Positions 26,491-36,065 of a stretch of DNA of 64,000 nt are shown here, piece by piece. This stretch comes from Bacillota bacterium. GTDB lineage: Bacteria > Bacillota > Clostridia > Lachnospirales > Cellulosilyticaceae. Position numbers and translations under genes: made by a program. The notes beneath the pieces are model-generated. The model did not search any database. It worked only from the letters and a program-made list of their open reading frames with translations, and had not been told where the DNA came from. Positions within the stretch are counted from its first letter, which is position 1. Each line of letters opens with the position of its first letter. The stretch lies in the NCBI GenBank assembly GCA_023436395.1, contig JAEZJJ010000036.1:1-64000 (forward strand), read 5' to 3'.

Positions 26491-29400
26491 TTAATTAAAG
26501 TAAATATACACCGCTCTTTCTTCATTACCTCTATAGTAAAATCTATAAAGTCCTGCCTCTACATTTTTGTTGCCATTGAATATAAGTGTTGGAAAATCAT
26601 TGTTACCCTGTAGAACATCTGGCACTGGAGCACCTTGTGTAGGATTAGCTCCATCTAATTTTTCATATAAAACATTTCCCACTATATCCACACTCGTACT
26701 AACAAAATATAAACTTGATCCTGTTGTAATGGTTGGTGGATCTAGGTACTCTCCAGTTAATAGAGGCCTTGCATAATCTATTCCACCCTCTTCATGCTCA
26801 GGATAAATTGCAAATAACTCTCTTACTAAAGTAATTTCCCAATCCTGGGTATAACCATTAGGAAGTTCCAATTTATAGGTTGCCGTCATTTCTGTTACAC
26901 CACCAGGTTCAGCATTTCGATATTCCCGAGTCATTTCTCGCAAATTACTTCCTTCTGAAAAGATGGCTGATAGACCTGGCTTTGGACCATCAAATCCCTG
27001 AGGGTCACTTTCCTGTATTGTTGTAAGAGCAGGAATGTAAAGTGTGGTTGTTTTTGAGCTAATGGGATACTGGTACTCGTACTCTGCATCATCGATAACC
27101 GTAACCGTTAATAATCTAGGTTCACCATAAGGATATACATAAACTGTATATTCATTACTACTATTTCCATCTTCTGAAGTAACTGTACAAGTTACTGGCT
27201 CACTAAAATCTGTTGAACTTAGTGTATAGCTTGCTCCTTTGGATGTGGTTACCTCTGGTATTAGTTTATCTAATTCTGTCCCTATAGGCATATACACTTC
27301 TATAATTGGTTTTCCTGTCATCTCATCGGTTATAAATCGAGTCCCTCCAAGTTGCCCTTCTCCATGTTGCCCCTCAAAAGTAAACTCATTAATTCCTGCT
27401 CCTGTATACGCCTTCCTTACAGTTACATAATAAGTATTCGCTCCATTATTCACGTTAAACGTTCCACGATAACATGTTCTCTCTTCCCCATCCATAATTA
27501 ATTCACCTGTAAGTTCAACGGTGGTCGTAGGATAACTAATGGTGTGAATACTTTCATTGATAGCTCTAATACCAGCACTATCATCTCCCTCTGGGAAATC
27601 ATAGTCATCTGGCACAATGATGGTAATATCATTTGTTTCACTGTCTATAACCCCATTTATGAAGCTCTCCCCATACTTCATCTCTACCCCATAGATCTGA
27701 TCTTTATTGAATTCACTATATACACGAACTGTATATTCGTTAATACTATTTCCATCTTCTGAAGTAACTTTACAAGTTACTGGATTATTAAAATCTGTTG
27801 AGCTCAGTTTATAGCTTGCTCCTTTGGATGTGGTTACCTCTGGTATCAGTTTATCTAAATCTGTCCCTTTAGGCATATAGACTTCTATAATTAGTTCTCC
27901 TGTCTCCTCATTGGTTATAAATCGAGTCTCTGCAGGTTTCCCCTCAAAAGTAAACTCTTTAATACTTGCTCCTGTATACGCCTTTCTTACAGTTACATCA
28001 TAAGTATTCTTTCCATTATTCACATTAAAGGTTCCATAATAACACGTTCTCTCATCCTCATCCATAATTACTTCACCTGTAAGTTTAACGATGGTCGTAG
28101 GATAACTAATGGTGTGAATACTTTCTTTAATAGCTCCAATACCAGCACTATCATCTCCCTCTGGGAAATCATAGTCATCTGGCACAATGATGGTAATATC
28201 ATTTGTTTCACTGTCTATAACCCCATTTATGAAGCTCTCCCCATACTTCATCTCTACCCCATAAAGCTGATCTTTATTTAATTCACCTGTCTTATCCTCT
28301 CTAAAAATAATAAGTTCCCATTGCTCCTTTGAAGATATTCCCATTCCTTGAACTGTGAACACAAAAAAGGTATCCTCTGTCCCATAAGTGGCTGTTGATA
28401 TTATATTATTTGTTAAGAAACTTTGTAGTTTCTTTTGCATATCAATAGGATCACTTTCTACTCCTACAATTATTCTTCTTAAAGAATCTTGAATACGAGT
28501 AGCATTATTCGTTACGGTCATATTGCTCTTAATAACACCTACAAGCTCACTAGCTATATTCACATATAGTCTTGGAGAAGTAGTAGAGCCTCCACCGCCT
28601 CCACCACTAGCTGGTGTTGGTCCTTGCATTCCAGGCATACTAGCTGGTGGTATATAACGAGGTACTTCTCTAATAGAGCTTTCTTCTGGTTGTTGCTCGT
28701 TTAATACTTGAGGATTATCTTTTATATAATTTTGTAATCTTTGAACTATATTGGGATCTATTAAATTTGGATTTTGTTCGGCTATCATTGCAAAATTTTG
28801 TATAATAGGAGCCTCCACTCTATTCCAATCTATAATTTCTACTGCAGGTGGTGATGCTGGCAGATAGTTACTCTGTAGGGAATATCCACTTTGTACCACT
28901 ATTTCAGTACTAAATGAACCTTGAGAAGCTGGAGGATATACAGAACCTTGAGGATCTGACCTATCTATAGGTCTTAGAAGATTTTGAACAAATATACTAG
29001 GATTTACAGGACCTTGAAGATCTATAGGACCTTGAGTATCTAGCATATATGCAGGGACTTGAGCTTGAACATCTGTTATATCTGTAAGTCTTATAATACC
29101 TGAATTACGTCTATCAGTGTCTAGAATATAATCATCATAGCCATAACCTACATAAACTGTACCGAACTCGAAAGAAAGTGGCGGTATTACTATACCACGA
29201 TCTGAACGACCTACTGTCTCAATAAAACGATCAATTAGAGAAGGTCCCGGATCTTTCAGTTCTAGCATATCATCACCTTGAGAAGCTACAATAACTACAG
29301 TACTTCCTTGACTTATTTGAACTGACGGCGGTATTAGCGTATTTGCAGAAACTGGACGATCTCCCACTAGTAGCTTTGTCAGTATTACACTAGCTGGAGG

Positions 29401-29994
29401 AGTTCCCTGAACTGGCGATGCTGGCGCTTCTTCAGTAACTGGATAAGTTCCCGGAAGTAGATCATATGTAGTAAGAGAAGGTTGTATGTACGATGAGAGT
29501 ACACTTATCGATCCATTTAGTACCATATTGGATGTGCCTTCTTCATTTAGCGCCGTACCCCATACTGTTCCTCTTACACCCATGATAGCGGTTGGCGTCC
29601 TTTGTTGAAAGCTAGAACCTGCTGTAAGTTTATTATCTATCTTCGTAACACTAGAACCCTTTGTTTGGTTAAGTGTGGTCACTTGGTTCCCATTATTATC
29701 CTTTAAGTCTTGGATATTCATAGTGGTATTGGCATTTAGTATAACCTCTTTATCATTATCTAGTTTCAAGGTCATTTGACCATCAGCACCAATAATAAGC
29801 GTATCCCCTTCAGCAAGATTCATGCCTTTAAAAGCATTAATCTTCCTCTCTCCTCCACTTTTTGTAACCTTGACTGTTCCCTTGACTTCTGTCACTACAG
29901 CCGTTCGCCTAGGTGCGCCGTAAGTCAGCGTACTTCCCATAAGCACTACAATAACTAAGACTACACTCACTCTTTTTAATAATACTTTTTTCAT
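26491..29994 (-). CDS. Large secreted FecR-domain protein with cadherin-like beta-sandwich repeats
   Basis: This 1167-residue protein has a signal peptide (RVSVVLVIVVLMGSTLTYGAP) and then a FecR domain at about residues 30-150 (VTEVKGTVKV, EGDTLIIGADGQMTLKL, RGTVWGT). A Pro/Gly/Ser-rich stretch includes a GGGGGG linker near residue 470. Two large repeats with cadherin-like/DUF5018 features follow (FTFEGKP, VTSEDGNSINEYTVRVY), then further beta-rich sequence. No sortase motif or anchor is visible at the C-terminus. It precedes the NHL-stalk gene by 27 bp. Function is unknown; FecR domains outside the iron system bind peptidoglycan or partners. Confidence 0.85.
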   Translation of the reverse strand: MKKVLLKRVSVVLVIVVLMGSTLTYGAPRRTAVVTEVKGTVKVTKSGGERKINAFKGMNLAEGDTLIIGADGQMTLKLDNDKEVILNANTTMNIQDLKDNNGNQVTTLNQTKGSSVTKIDNKLTAGSSFQQRTPTAIMGVRGTVWGTALNEEGTSNMVLNGSISVLSSYIQPSLTTYDLLPGTYPVTEEAPASPVQGTPPASVILTKLLVGDRPVSANTLIPPSVQISQGSTVVIVASQGDDMLELKDPGPSLIDRFIETVGRSDRGIVIPPLSFEFGTVYVGYGYDDYILDTDRRNSGIIRLTDITDVQAQVPAYMLDTQGPIDLQGPVNPSIFVQNLLRPIDRSDPQGSVYPPASQGSFSTEIVVQSGYSLQSNYLPASPPAVEIIDWNRVEAPIIQNFAMIAEQNPNLIDPNIVQRLQNYIKDNPQVLNEQQPEESSIREVPRYIPPASMPGMQGPTPASGGGGGGSTTSPRLYVNIASELVGVIKSNMTVTNNATRIQDSLRRIIVGVESDPIDMQKKLQSFLTNNIISTATYGTEDTFFVFTVQGMGISSKEQWELIIFREDKTGELNKDQLYGVEMKYGESFINGVIDSETNDITIIVPDDYDFPEGDDSAGIGAIKESIHTISYPTTIVKLTGEVIMDEDERTCYYGTFNVNNGKNTYDVTVRKAYTGASIKEFTFEGKPAETRFITNEETGELIIEVYMPKGTDLDKLIPEVTTSKGASYKLSSTDFNNPVTCKVTSEDGNSINEYTVRVYSEFNKDQIYGVEMKYGESFINGVIDSETNDITIIVPDDYDFPEGDDSAGIRAINESIHTISYPTTTVELTGELIMDGEERTCYRGTFNVNNGANTYYVTVRKAYTGAGINEFTFEGQHGEGQLGGTRFITDEMTGKPIIEVYMPIGTELDKLIPEVTTSKGASYTLSSTDFSEPVTCTVTSEDGNSSNEYTVYVYPYGEPRLLTVTVIDDAEYEYQYPISSKTTTLYIPALTTIQESDPQGFDGPKPGLSAIFSEGSNLREMTREYRNAEPGGVTEMTATYKLELPNGYTQDWEITLVRELFAIYPEHEEGGIDYARPLLTGEYLDPPTITTGSSLYFVSTSVDIVGNVLYEKLDGANPTQGAPVPDVLQGNNDFPTLIFNGNKNVEAGLYRFYYRGNEERAVYIYFN
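27115..28289 (-). repeat. Two near-identical ~570-bp units in the FecR-domain gene
   Basis: The segments coding from NKDQLYGVEMKYGESF (first copy, near 28280 downward) and NKDQIYGVEMKYGESF (second, near 27710 downward) are offset by 570 bp. They are almost identical over long stretches, with a short insertion (GQHGEGQLGG) in the second copy. Each unit encodes about 190 residues. Confidence 0.9.
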
Positions 29995-30090
29995 ATCCTA
30001 CCCCTTTCCTTGTTTTGAATTCATAACTTATAAAAGATTTGTTACTCTTTCTTTTGGTTTAGCAATATGATGTTAACTCTTCTTATTAGT

Positions 30091-30119
30091 AGATTATCAC
30101 CTTAAATATTTTTTCACAA
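30091..30119 (-). promoter_or_regulatory. Probable promoter of the FecR/NHL operon
   Basis: On the minus strand TTGTGA (30114-30119) and TAATCT (30091-30096) are 17 bases apart, about 100 bases before the ATG at 29994. Neither box is perfect. Confidence 0.5.
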
Positions 30120-30250
30120 TATATTCATTAATAAAATTCAAAATTATATGAATAATTATTATTATTTGACATGATGTTACCTTTTATGACACAGATTCCT
30201 TCCCTCCCTTTTTCCCTTATATCTTAGAATAGTAAAGCTTTCTTAACATA

Positions 30251-30420
30251 CAAGAAAGTGGACTAGCGTGCACATTTCTTCCGCTAGGGAACCCTAGGTT
30301 CCCTTCGGCGCTGACAAAGATCGGTCACCTGAGCACCCTCCTCCTTAATACGGCAGAGGGGATTCCCCTCTGTACTCCCCATAGTCTATGAAAGTAAAGA
30401 ACGCACTTACCTACACTACA
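30251..30420 (+). repeat. Dispersed multi-hairpin repeat, copy B (about 170 bp)
   Basis: This copy has the same module order as the copy at 1681-1850: gtggactagcg, gctagggaaccctaggttccc, gcgctgacaaag, cagaggggattcccctctg, tactccccatagtcta. The first and last stems have lost pairs (gtgcac for gtccac; agtctatg for agtctagg), so this copy is older or relaxed. It fills most of the 530-bp spacer between the FecR gene and the DUF1836 gene. Confidence 0.85.
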
Positions 30421-30486
30421 AAAAAGCAGTCTAACTCTTTAGAGTCAAACCACCTTTTAATTTACTTTTCTATTTTTAGCAAAAAA

Positions 30487-30512
30487 ATTAGAGGTGATTA
30501 AACTCCTCTAAT
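30487..30512 (-). terminator. Terminator of the DUF1836 gene
   Basis: An attagagg/cctctaat stem is followed by a U-run on the minus strand (A-run at 30480-30487), 14 bp past the stop codon. Confidence 0.78.
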
Positions 30513-30525
30513 ACTTGATTTTACC

Positions 30526-31221
30526 TTATCTCATTTTAGGCTCAATAATCTTTTGATCAATAATCTTCTCTGCCATGCGTTTATAATAATTTGCTTTTTG
30601 TGTGAGCATGATGGCCAGGAGCATATCCTCTATCTGTGCTTCCTTTTTTCCTTCTTCTTTCTGTTCTATTTCCCCTTCTTTTTCTATCTCTTCATTAAGA
30701 ATAAATTGAGCCTTACTCAATTTTTCTTCCAGGTGTACGGCTACTTTCTCTACTTGAGCTTTAAAATCATTGATACCTTCTTTTTTTAGTTGTAAATAAA
30801 TCTGATAAATCTCTTCTAATTTTTGTGCATCCACTTGTTCTTCTTTCACAATCGTACTAAAAAGTAATTTTATATCTGAAATCGTTAAAATTTGTTTGAG
30901 CTCATACAATAAAATCATTAATATAATATGTTCACGTGTATATTTCTTCTTTTTAGCTGGCATTAAGAGTCTATCTTTAGCATAATTATTAATCATGGTT
31001 TTAGTTAATAACTTGTCTTCTTCACTTCTTTTAGTATGTCCCAGTTTCTCTTCGAACAAAGTAATGACTTGATCCATATATAAATCTAGATTAGGAATGC
31101 TATGAGGTTCTATGATTTCATCTAGTCTTAAACTTTCTATTAGGTCATTTATATCTTTATGTTGCATAGCTTCCTCCAAATTATTTGTTATTTCCTCTAT
31201 TTGTCTTATTTCATCATACAC
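30526..31221 (-). CDS. DUF1836 family protein, putative DNA-binding regulator
   Basis: This 231-residue protein has the DUF1836 core: an MINNYAKDRLL segment, then KKKKYTREHIILMILLYELKQILTISDIKLLF. The latter reads like a MerR-type winged helix start followed by its helix pair. The C-terminal part is Lys/Glu-rich and likely coiled. The family is of unknown function and often considered regulatory. The start is GTG 31221 with only a weak ribosome site. It diverges from the haemolysin-III gene. Confidence 0.8.
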   Translation of the reverse strand: MYDEIRQIEEITNNLEEAMQHKDINDLIESLRLDEIIEPHSIPNLDLYMDQVITLFEEKLGHTKRSEEDKLLTKTMINNYAKDRLLMPAKKKKYTREHIILMILLYELKQILTISDIKLLFSTIVKEEQVDAQKLEEIYQIYLQLKKEGINDFKAQVEKVAVHLEEKLSKAQFILNEEIEKEGEIEQKEEGKKEAQIEDMLLAIMLTQKANYYKRMAEKIIDQKIIEPKMR

Positions 31222-31351
31222 ACAATAAAGCCTGAAATCAAGTTTAATTATTTTAAAAACTCTATTGACTAATACATGTATAATATGATAGATTTTAATT
31301 ATAATAGTAAGTAGTATTGAAAACTACTTGTTAAATTTAGGAGATGATTTT

Positions 31352-31993
31352 ATGAAACACTATTTGCGCGAACCTGTTAATGCCCTTACTCATTTATCTG
31401 GTGCTGTTCTTTCTTTAATAGGTACTATTATTTTACTTACCCTTACAGATATTCCTCTTAGTCCTACTGCCATTATTTCAATTATTATATTTGGCATGAG
31501 CTTAGTGGCACTTTACACAACTAGCGGTATTTATCATCTCGTTAATACTACTGATGCCATTTTACTTAGATTAAAAAAGCTCGATCATTCTATGATTTTT
31601 ATATTAATTGCAGGTTCCTATACACCATTTTGCATGCTTTCTCTAACAGGTGTTTGGAAATGGAGTATTATCATCGCTGTTTGGTCACTTGCCCTTATAG
31701 GCATTACACTTAAGATTGTTTGGATTAATATGCCAAGATGGCTTTCTACTGGTTTGTATATTGGAATGGGGTGGATTGCTCTCTTTGCCCTCAAACCACT
31801 TTATGATTCCCTTTCTCTAGGTGGATTTATCTTCCTTCTTTTGGGTGGATTAATGTATACCATTGGTGGTGTTATCTATGGCACTAAAAAACCTAATATT
31901 TCACATAACTTTGGCTTCCATGAACTCTTTCATGTTTTTGTAATGCTAGGCAGTGCTTGTCATTACTGGGCAATTCTTAGATATGTTATTTAA
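31352..31993 (+). CDS. Haemolysin III/PAQR-family membrane protein
   Basis: This protein of about 213 residues has seven membrane segments and the family marks REPVNALTHLSGA, IYHLVNT, KKLDHSMIFILIAGSYTPF and a C-terminal HELFHVFVMLGSACHYWA. The conserved His and Asp positions suggest a zinc site, as in PAQR proteins. Haemolysis is not established for most members. ATG 31352 is chosen because AGGAG lies just before it; a TTG at 31328 is in frame but has no ribosome site. Confidence 0.92.
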   Translation: MKHYLREPVNALTHLSGAVLSLIGTIILLTLTDIPLSPTAIISIIIFGMSLVALYTTSGIYHLVNTTDAILLRLKKLDHSMIFILIAGSYTPFCMLSLTGVWKWSIIIAVWSLALIGITLKIVWINMPRWLSTGLYIGMGWIALFALKPLYDSLSLGGFIFLLLGGLMYTIGGVIYGTKKPNISHNFGFHELFHVFVMLGSACHYWAILRYVI

Positions 31994-32040
31994 TATAAAG
32001 TAAATTTACATTCCTTTCGTTATTCAAAAGAAAACACATA

Positions 32041-32088
32041 AAAAAGATTGTTCTATTATTCTTACATTTATAATAGAACAATCTTTTT
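32041..32088. terminator. Bidirectional terminator between the haemolysin-III and NfnB genes
   Basis: aaaaagattgttctattat pairs with ataatagaacaatcttttt with A- and T-runs on both sides. Confidence 0.92.
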
Positions 32089-32100
32089 TTACTTATCATA

Positions 32101-33489
32101 TCATCCTTTTGATTGAATGTACTCATCCATAGCTGCAGCAGCTTTTTTACCTGCACCCATGGCTAGAATAACTGTTGCTGCACCTGTTACAGCATCTCCA
32201 CCAGCATAGACACCTTCTCTTGTTGTAAGTCCAGTCTCTTCTTCTGTAATGATACAACCACGTCTATTAGTCTCAAGACCTTTTGTTGTGCTTCTAATAA
32301 GTGGATTTGGACTTGTTCCTATTGCCATAATTGCACAGTCTATATCTAGTACAAAGTTAGAACCTTCTTTGACAACAGGGCTTCTTCTACCTGATTCATC
32401 TGCTTCACCAAGTTCCATCTCCACACATTCAACACCTGTTACCCACCCCTCTTGTCCAAGAATTTGAACTGGGTTTGTAAGATTTTTAAAGATAATGCCT
32501 TCTTCTTTCGCATGTTCAACTTCTTCATGTCTAGCTGGCATTTCTGCTTCACTACGTCGGTAAACAATATAAACGGTATCAGCCCCAAGGCGTTTTGCAC
32601 ATCTTGCTGCATCCATTGCCACATTTCCACCACCAAATACAGCTACACTCTTACTATTATGTATAGGTGTATTAGTCTTTTCTTTATAAGCTTTCATGAG
32701 ATTAACACGGGTTAAATATTCATTAGCTGAATAAACACCTTTTAAGTTTTCTCCTGGAATATTCATAAAGTTAGGAAGACCTGCTCCTGAACCTACAAAG
32801 ATGGCTTCGTAACCTTCTTCAAAGAGTTCATCAATAGAGATTATTTTACCAATTACCATATTGGTAAGAACTTCTACCCCCATTGCTTTAAGGGTATCAA
32901 TTTCTTTTTGAACGATAGCCTTTGGAAGCCTAAACTCAGGAATACCATAAACAAGTACGCCACCAGCTAAGTGAAGGGCTTCAAATACTGTTACCTTGTA
33001 TCCTTTTTTAGCCAAGTCTCCTGCACATGTAAGCCCTGCTGGACCTGCTCCCACTATAGCTACTTTATGTCCATTACATTCTGGTACTTTCACTTCTTCC
33101 TTGCTATTTGCCATATGATAGTCAGCTACGAAACGTTCTAGACGTCCAATCCCAACACTCTCTGTTTTAATACCTCTTACACATTTAGCTTCACATTGGG
33201 TTTCCTGCGGACAAACTCTACCACATACGGCTGGTAAACTACTAGATTCATGAATCACTTCATAAGCTTTCTCTAAGTTTCCTTTTTGAATCTCTGCAAT
33301 AAACCCTGGAATATCGACATTAACAGGACATCCACTGACACAAGGAGAGTTTTTACAGTTTAAACATCGCTCTGCCTCTTCCTTTGCCATTTCTAAGGTA
33401 TAACCTAGTGCAACTTCCTCAAAATTATTATTTCTAATCATCGGATCTTGTACTGGCATTTCTAATTTCTTAGGATTCATGTTTGGCAT
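32101..33489 (-). CDS. nfnB: NfnB/GltD-type subunit: NADP-dependent ferredoxin oxidoreductase (SudA-like)
   Basis: This 462-residue flavoprotein has an N-terminal double-cluster domain (CLNCKNSPCVSGCP and CGRVCPQETQCEAKC). FAD and NADPH Rossmann domains follow (VAIVGAGPAGLTCAGDLA, VAVFGGGNVAMDAARCAKRLGA). It looks like the GltD small subunit, but no gltB is present. Its partner directly upstream is the FAD/2Fe-2S subunit, so NfnAB is the best call: electron-bifurcating NADH-dependent reduced ferredoxin:NADP+ oxidoreductase. Its ATG follows the partner's TAA without a gap. Confidence 0.9.
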   Translation of the reverse strand: MPNMNPKKLEMPVQDPMIRNNNFEEVALGYTLEMAKEEAERCLNCKNSPCVSGCPVNVDIPGFIAEIQKGNLEKAYEVIHESSSLPAVCGRVCPQETQCEAKCVRGIKTESVGIGRLERFVADYHMANSKEEVKVPECNGHKVAIVGAGPAGLTCAGDLAKKGYKVTVFEALHLAGGVLVYGIPEFRLPKAIVQKEIDTLKAMGVEVLTNMVIGKIISIDELFEEGYEAIFVGSGAGLPNFMNIPGENLKGVYSANEYLTRVNLMKAYKEKTNTPIHNSKSVAVFGGGNVAMDAARCAKRLGADTVYIVYRRSEAEMPARHEEVEHAKEEGIIFKNLTNPVQILGQEGWVTGVECVEMELGEADESGRRSPVVKEGSNFVLDIDCAIMAIGTSPNPLIRSTTKGLETNRRGCIITEEETGLTTREGVYAGGDAVTGAATVILAMGAGKKAAAAMDEYIQSKG

Positions 33490-34332
33490 TTATTGCACCT
33501 CTTCCTTCATTAGATTACAGTGGTCTTCTAATGATTCTCTTTCAAAATCCTTGTACATGCTTGACCTAGAAATAGCTTCATCAAAGTCTACTTCATGGCC
33601 ATCAAAGTCAGGACCATCTACACAGGCAAACTTCACTTCTCCACCTACTGTTAGGCGACATCCACCACACATGCCTGTCCCATCAATCATAATAGGATTC
33701 ATACTTACCACTGTTTTAATACCATACTGTTTAGTAAGCTGTGCCACAAACTTCATCATCACTAATGGTCCTATGGCAATGACCTCATCATATTCATTAC
33801 CTTCTTTAATAAGTTTTTCAAGAGCTGTAGTTACAAGGCCTTTTTCTCCATAAGAACCATCATCTGTCATGATAAAGAGACGGTCACTAGCTGCTCTAAA
33901 TTCTTCTTCTAAAATAAGTAAGTCCTTATTTCTAAAGCCAACCACTACATCCACCTTGGCACCAAGGTTATGTAACTTTTTCGCAACCGGATATGCAATA
34001 GCAGAGCCTACTCCTCCACCTATAACTGCTACTTTCTTAAGCCCTTCTACATGAGAAGCTACTCCCAATGGCCCAACAAAGTCACAAATCATTTCCCCTT
34101 CTTCTAACTCACTTAAAGCTGTAGTAGCCTTTCCGACTACCTGAAAAATAATGGTTACCGTTCCTTGACTACGATCATAGTCCGCAATAGTTAAAGGAAT
34201 ACGTTCTCCTTCTTCATCTACTCTTAAAATAATAAATTGTCCTGGTTCCGCTTTTTTAGCAATAGCTGGGGCTGCAATCTCCATAAGTACTACGGTAGGA
34301 TTGAGTTCTTTCTTTTTAACAATCTTGTACAT
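33490..34332 (-). CDS. nfnA: NfnA-type FAD/2Fe-2S subunit (SudB-like)
   Basis: This protein of about 280 residues starts MYKIVKKKELNPTVVLMEI after GGAGG. In-frame codons further upstream lack a ribosome site, so ATG 34332 is preferred. It has a ferredoxin-reductase FAD domain, an NAD domain (VAVIGGGVGSAIAYPVAKKL) and a C-terminal Cys cluster (GMCGGCRLTVGG and FACVDGPDFDGHEVDF) for a 2Fe-2S centre. With the adjacent NfnB it balances NADH, NADPH and ferredoxin in fermentation. The same family includes PyrK, but no pyrD is near. Confidence 0.9.
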   Translation of the reverse strand: MYKIVKKKELNPTVVLMEIAAPAIAKKAEPGQFIILRVDEEGERIPLTIADYDRSQGTVTIIFQVVGKATTALSELEEGEMICDFVGPLGVASHVEGLKKVAVIGGGVGSAIAYPVAKKLHNLGAKVDVVVGFRNKDLLILEEEFRAASDRLFIMTDDGSYGEKGLVTTALEKLIKEGNEYDEVIAIGPLVMMKFVAQLTKQYGIKTVVSMNPIMIDGTGMCGGCRLTVGGEVKFACVDGPDFDGHEVDFDEAISRSSMYKDFERESLEDHCNLMKEEVQ

Positions 34333-34516
34333 AGAAGCCTCCTCATTTCTTAATTGCATCTTAAGTAGAATGTTCATACCTACGAAAAGACCACAATAAC
34401 CTTACTCAATAGTTATTAATTTCTTTTTTAGTTTAGCATTGCACTTCTTATATTTCAAATAAATTTTGTTTTTTTTAAATTATTTTATATAAATTTACAT
34501 ATATATCACTATTTTA

Positions 34517-35572
34517 CTACTTAAGTTTTTTGCACATCATCTCATAATGGATGCTATATAGCTTAGCTTGTTCTTTAGAAATGCTACCTTGATGATATAA
34601 ATTTAAAATGCTTGTATCCATAAGCTGTAAGCCTTCTTGGCTTGTAGCATATATATTCCCATCTAATTGATGAAGTTTTGATTCTCTAATCATATTGCGA
34701 ATAGCATAATTTACATACATTACTTCAAATACAGGAACTAAACCATGGTCTACGGTAGGAATGAGTTGTTGGGATATAACGGCTTGCAAAACCATAGATA
34801 ATTGAATGCGAATTTGTTGTTGTTGTTCTGGTGGAAATACATCAATAATACGATCTATAGTGTTATTAGCCCCTAGAGTATGTAGTGTAGAAAGAATAAG
34901 TTGTCCTGTTTCAGCTGCTGTCATAGCAATTTGAATCGTTTCATAGTCTCTCATTTCTCCTAGAAATATCACATCTGGGGCTTGCCTTAAGGCTGACTTT
35001 AAGCCCTGCATAAAACTTGCTACATCTACCCCTACTTCCCGTTGACTAATAATACTATTAGCATGTTGATGAACAAATTCTATAGGATCTTCTAAAGTAA
35101 TAATATGGCTATTTCTAGTTTTCCTAATCTGGTCTATAAGACAAGAGATTGTAGTGGATTTTCCTGCTCCTGCCGGCCCTGTAATAAGTACTAGTCCTTT
35201 TCTTAATTCTGCAAGTGCCATGACTTCTTTAGGAATATGTAATTCTGCGTAGTTAGGTAATTCAAAACAGACAATACGGATAACGGCTGCTACCGATCCT
35301 CTCTGGTGATAGATATTCACTCTAAAACGCCCTAACTTTGAAATAGAAAAGGAGAAATCATCATCCTTTTTCTTATCGTCCTGCTTTTTCATCCTTTTTG
35401 CTAATTCATATATTTGTATTACTAAGTTCTCAGTATCTATAGGGGTTAATATTTCTTCAGATTGTTTGAGAATCTCCCCCTTTATCTTAAAGCTTAACGG
35501 TAATCCTGCAATTATAAAGATATCCGAACTTTCTTTTCCTACAGCCTGCTGAAATAAATCACTTATAATCAT
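34517..35572 (-). CDS. pilT: PilT-type pilus retraction ATPase
   Basis: From ATG 35572 the product is 351 residues. It has Walker A GPAGAGKST (132-140), an Asp-box TLEDPIEF, Walker B VIFLGEMRD (201-209), a His-box STLHTLGANNTIDRI and a PilT-like C-terminus (AIRNMIRESKLHQL). It hydrolyses ATP to disassemble or move type IV pilus-like filaments at the inner face of the membrane. An in-frame ATG at 35638 would overlap the upstream pilin-like gene and lacks a better ribosome site. It is last in a pilus-like operon in which no PilB extension ATPase is seen. Confidence 0.9.
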   Translation of the reverse strand: MIISDLFQQAVGKESSDIFIIAGLPLSFKIKGEILKQSEEILTPIDTENLVIQIYELAKRMKKQDDKKKDDDFSFSISKLGRFRVNIYHQRGSVAAVIRIVCFELPNYAELHIPKEVMALAELRKGLVLITGPAGAGKSTTISCLIDQIRKTRNSHIITLEDPIEFVHQHANSIISQREVGVDVASFMQGLKSALRQAPDVIFLGEMRDYETIQIAMTAAETGQLILSTLHTLGANNTIDRIIDVFPPEQQQQIRIQLSMVLQAVISQQLIPTVDHGLVPVFEVMYVNYAIRNMIRESKLHQLDGNIYATSQEGLQLMDTSILNLYHQGSISKEQAKLYSIHYEMMCKKLK

Positions 35573-35592
35573 ATCTCCACTCTCCCACTTTT

Positions 35593-36063
35593 TTACATTT
35601 TCCAATTCATTTCTTCTACAGCTGTTATGACTTTCCACTCTACAGTTTGATAGGTGATTTTCTCTTTGGCAAAGGGTGTATGCGTTATTTTGATAATAAT
35701 ATGTAAATACTGGTTCTCTTTTAAATAAAGCTTATAAGAAATAGAAAAGTGATTGGTATCCTGTACTATTAAACGCTCATAGTTTCTCAATACTTTGTTG
35801 TTATTAATTTGATTCATTACAGTATGATAATGAGCACTGCTTATAAGCTGATGAATTTCTTTTACTATTTCTTCCCCGTGATTATCTGCAGCATAGTACT
35901 CCTGCATATAGCTTATTTGCTTATTAACCATTTGCCTTTCCGTATATGCTGTCTGCAGTGCTAAAACGCCTAAAATAACTAGTGTTAATACAACAAAAAT
36001 GGCTACTAATGAACTTATTCCTACTCCTAAGGGTACTGTGATGTAGTGTTTTTCTCCTTTCAT
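35593..36063 (-). CDS. Pilin-like/minor pilin membrane protein
   Basis: The 156-residue product has one long N-terminal hydrophobic helix (VGISSLVAIFVVLTLVILGVLAL) followed by a polar domain with YMQEYYAADNHGEEI. This shape fits minor pseudopilins or their assembly partners, although the classical cleavage site G-FTLxE is missing. It starts 2 bp after the previous gene and is followed by pilT. Confidence 0.65.
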   Translation of the reverse strand: MKGEKHYITVPLGVGISSLVAIFVVLTLVILGVLALQTAYTERQMVNKQISYMQEYYAADNHGEEIVKEIHQLISSAHYHTVMNQINNNKVLRNYERLIVQDTNHFSISYKLYLKENQYLHIIIKITHTPFAKEKITYQTVEWKVITAVEEMNWKM

Positions 36064-36065
36064 CC

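Noticed and set aside
32101..33489. Glutamate synthase small subunit (GltD)
   Set aside because: No large glutamate synthase subunit is near and the gene is fused without a gap to an NfnA-type partner, so NfnB fits better.
33490..34332. Dihydroorotate dehydrogenase electron-transfer subunit (PyrK)
   Set aside because: The families are related, but no pyrimidine genes are adjacent and the direct partner is NfnB-like.
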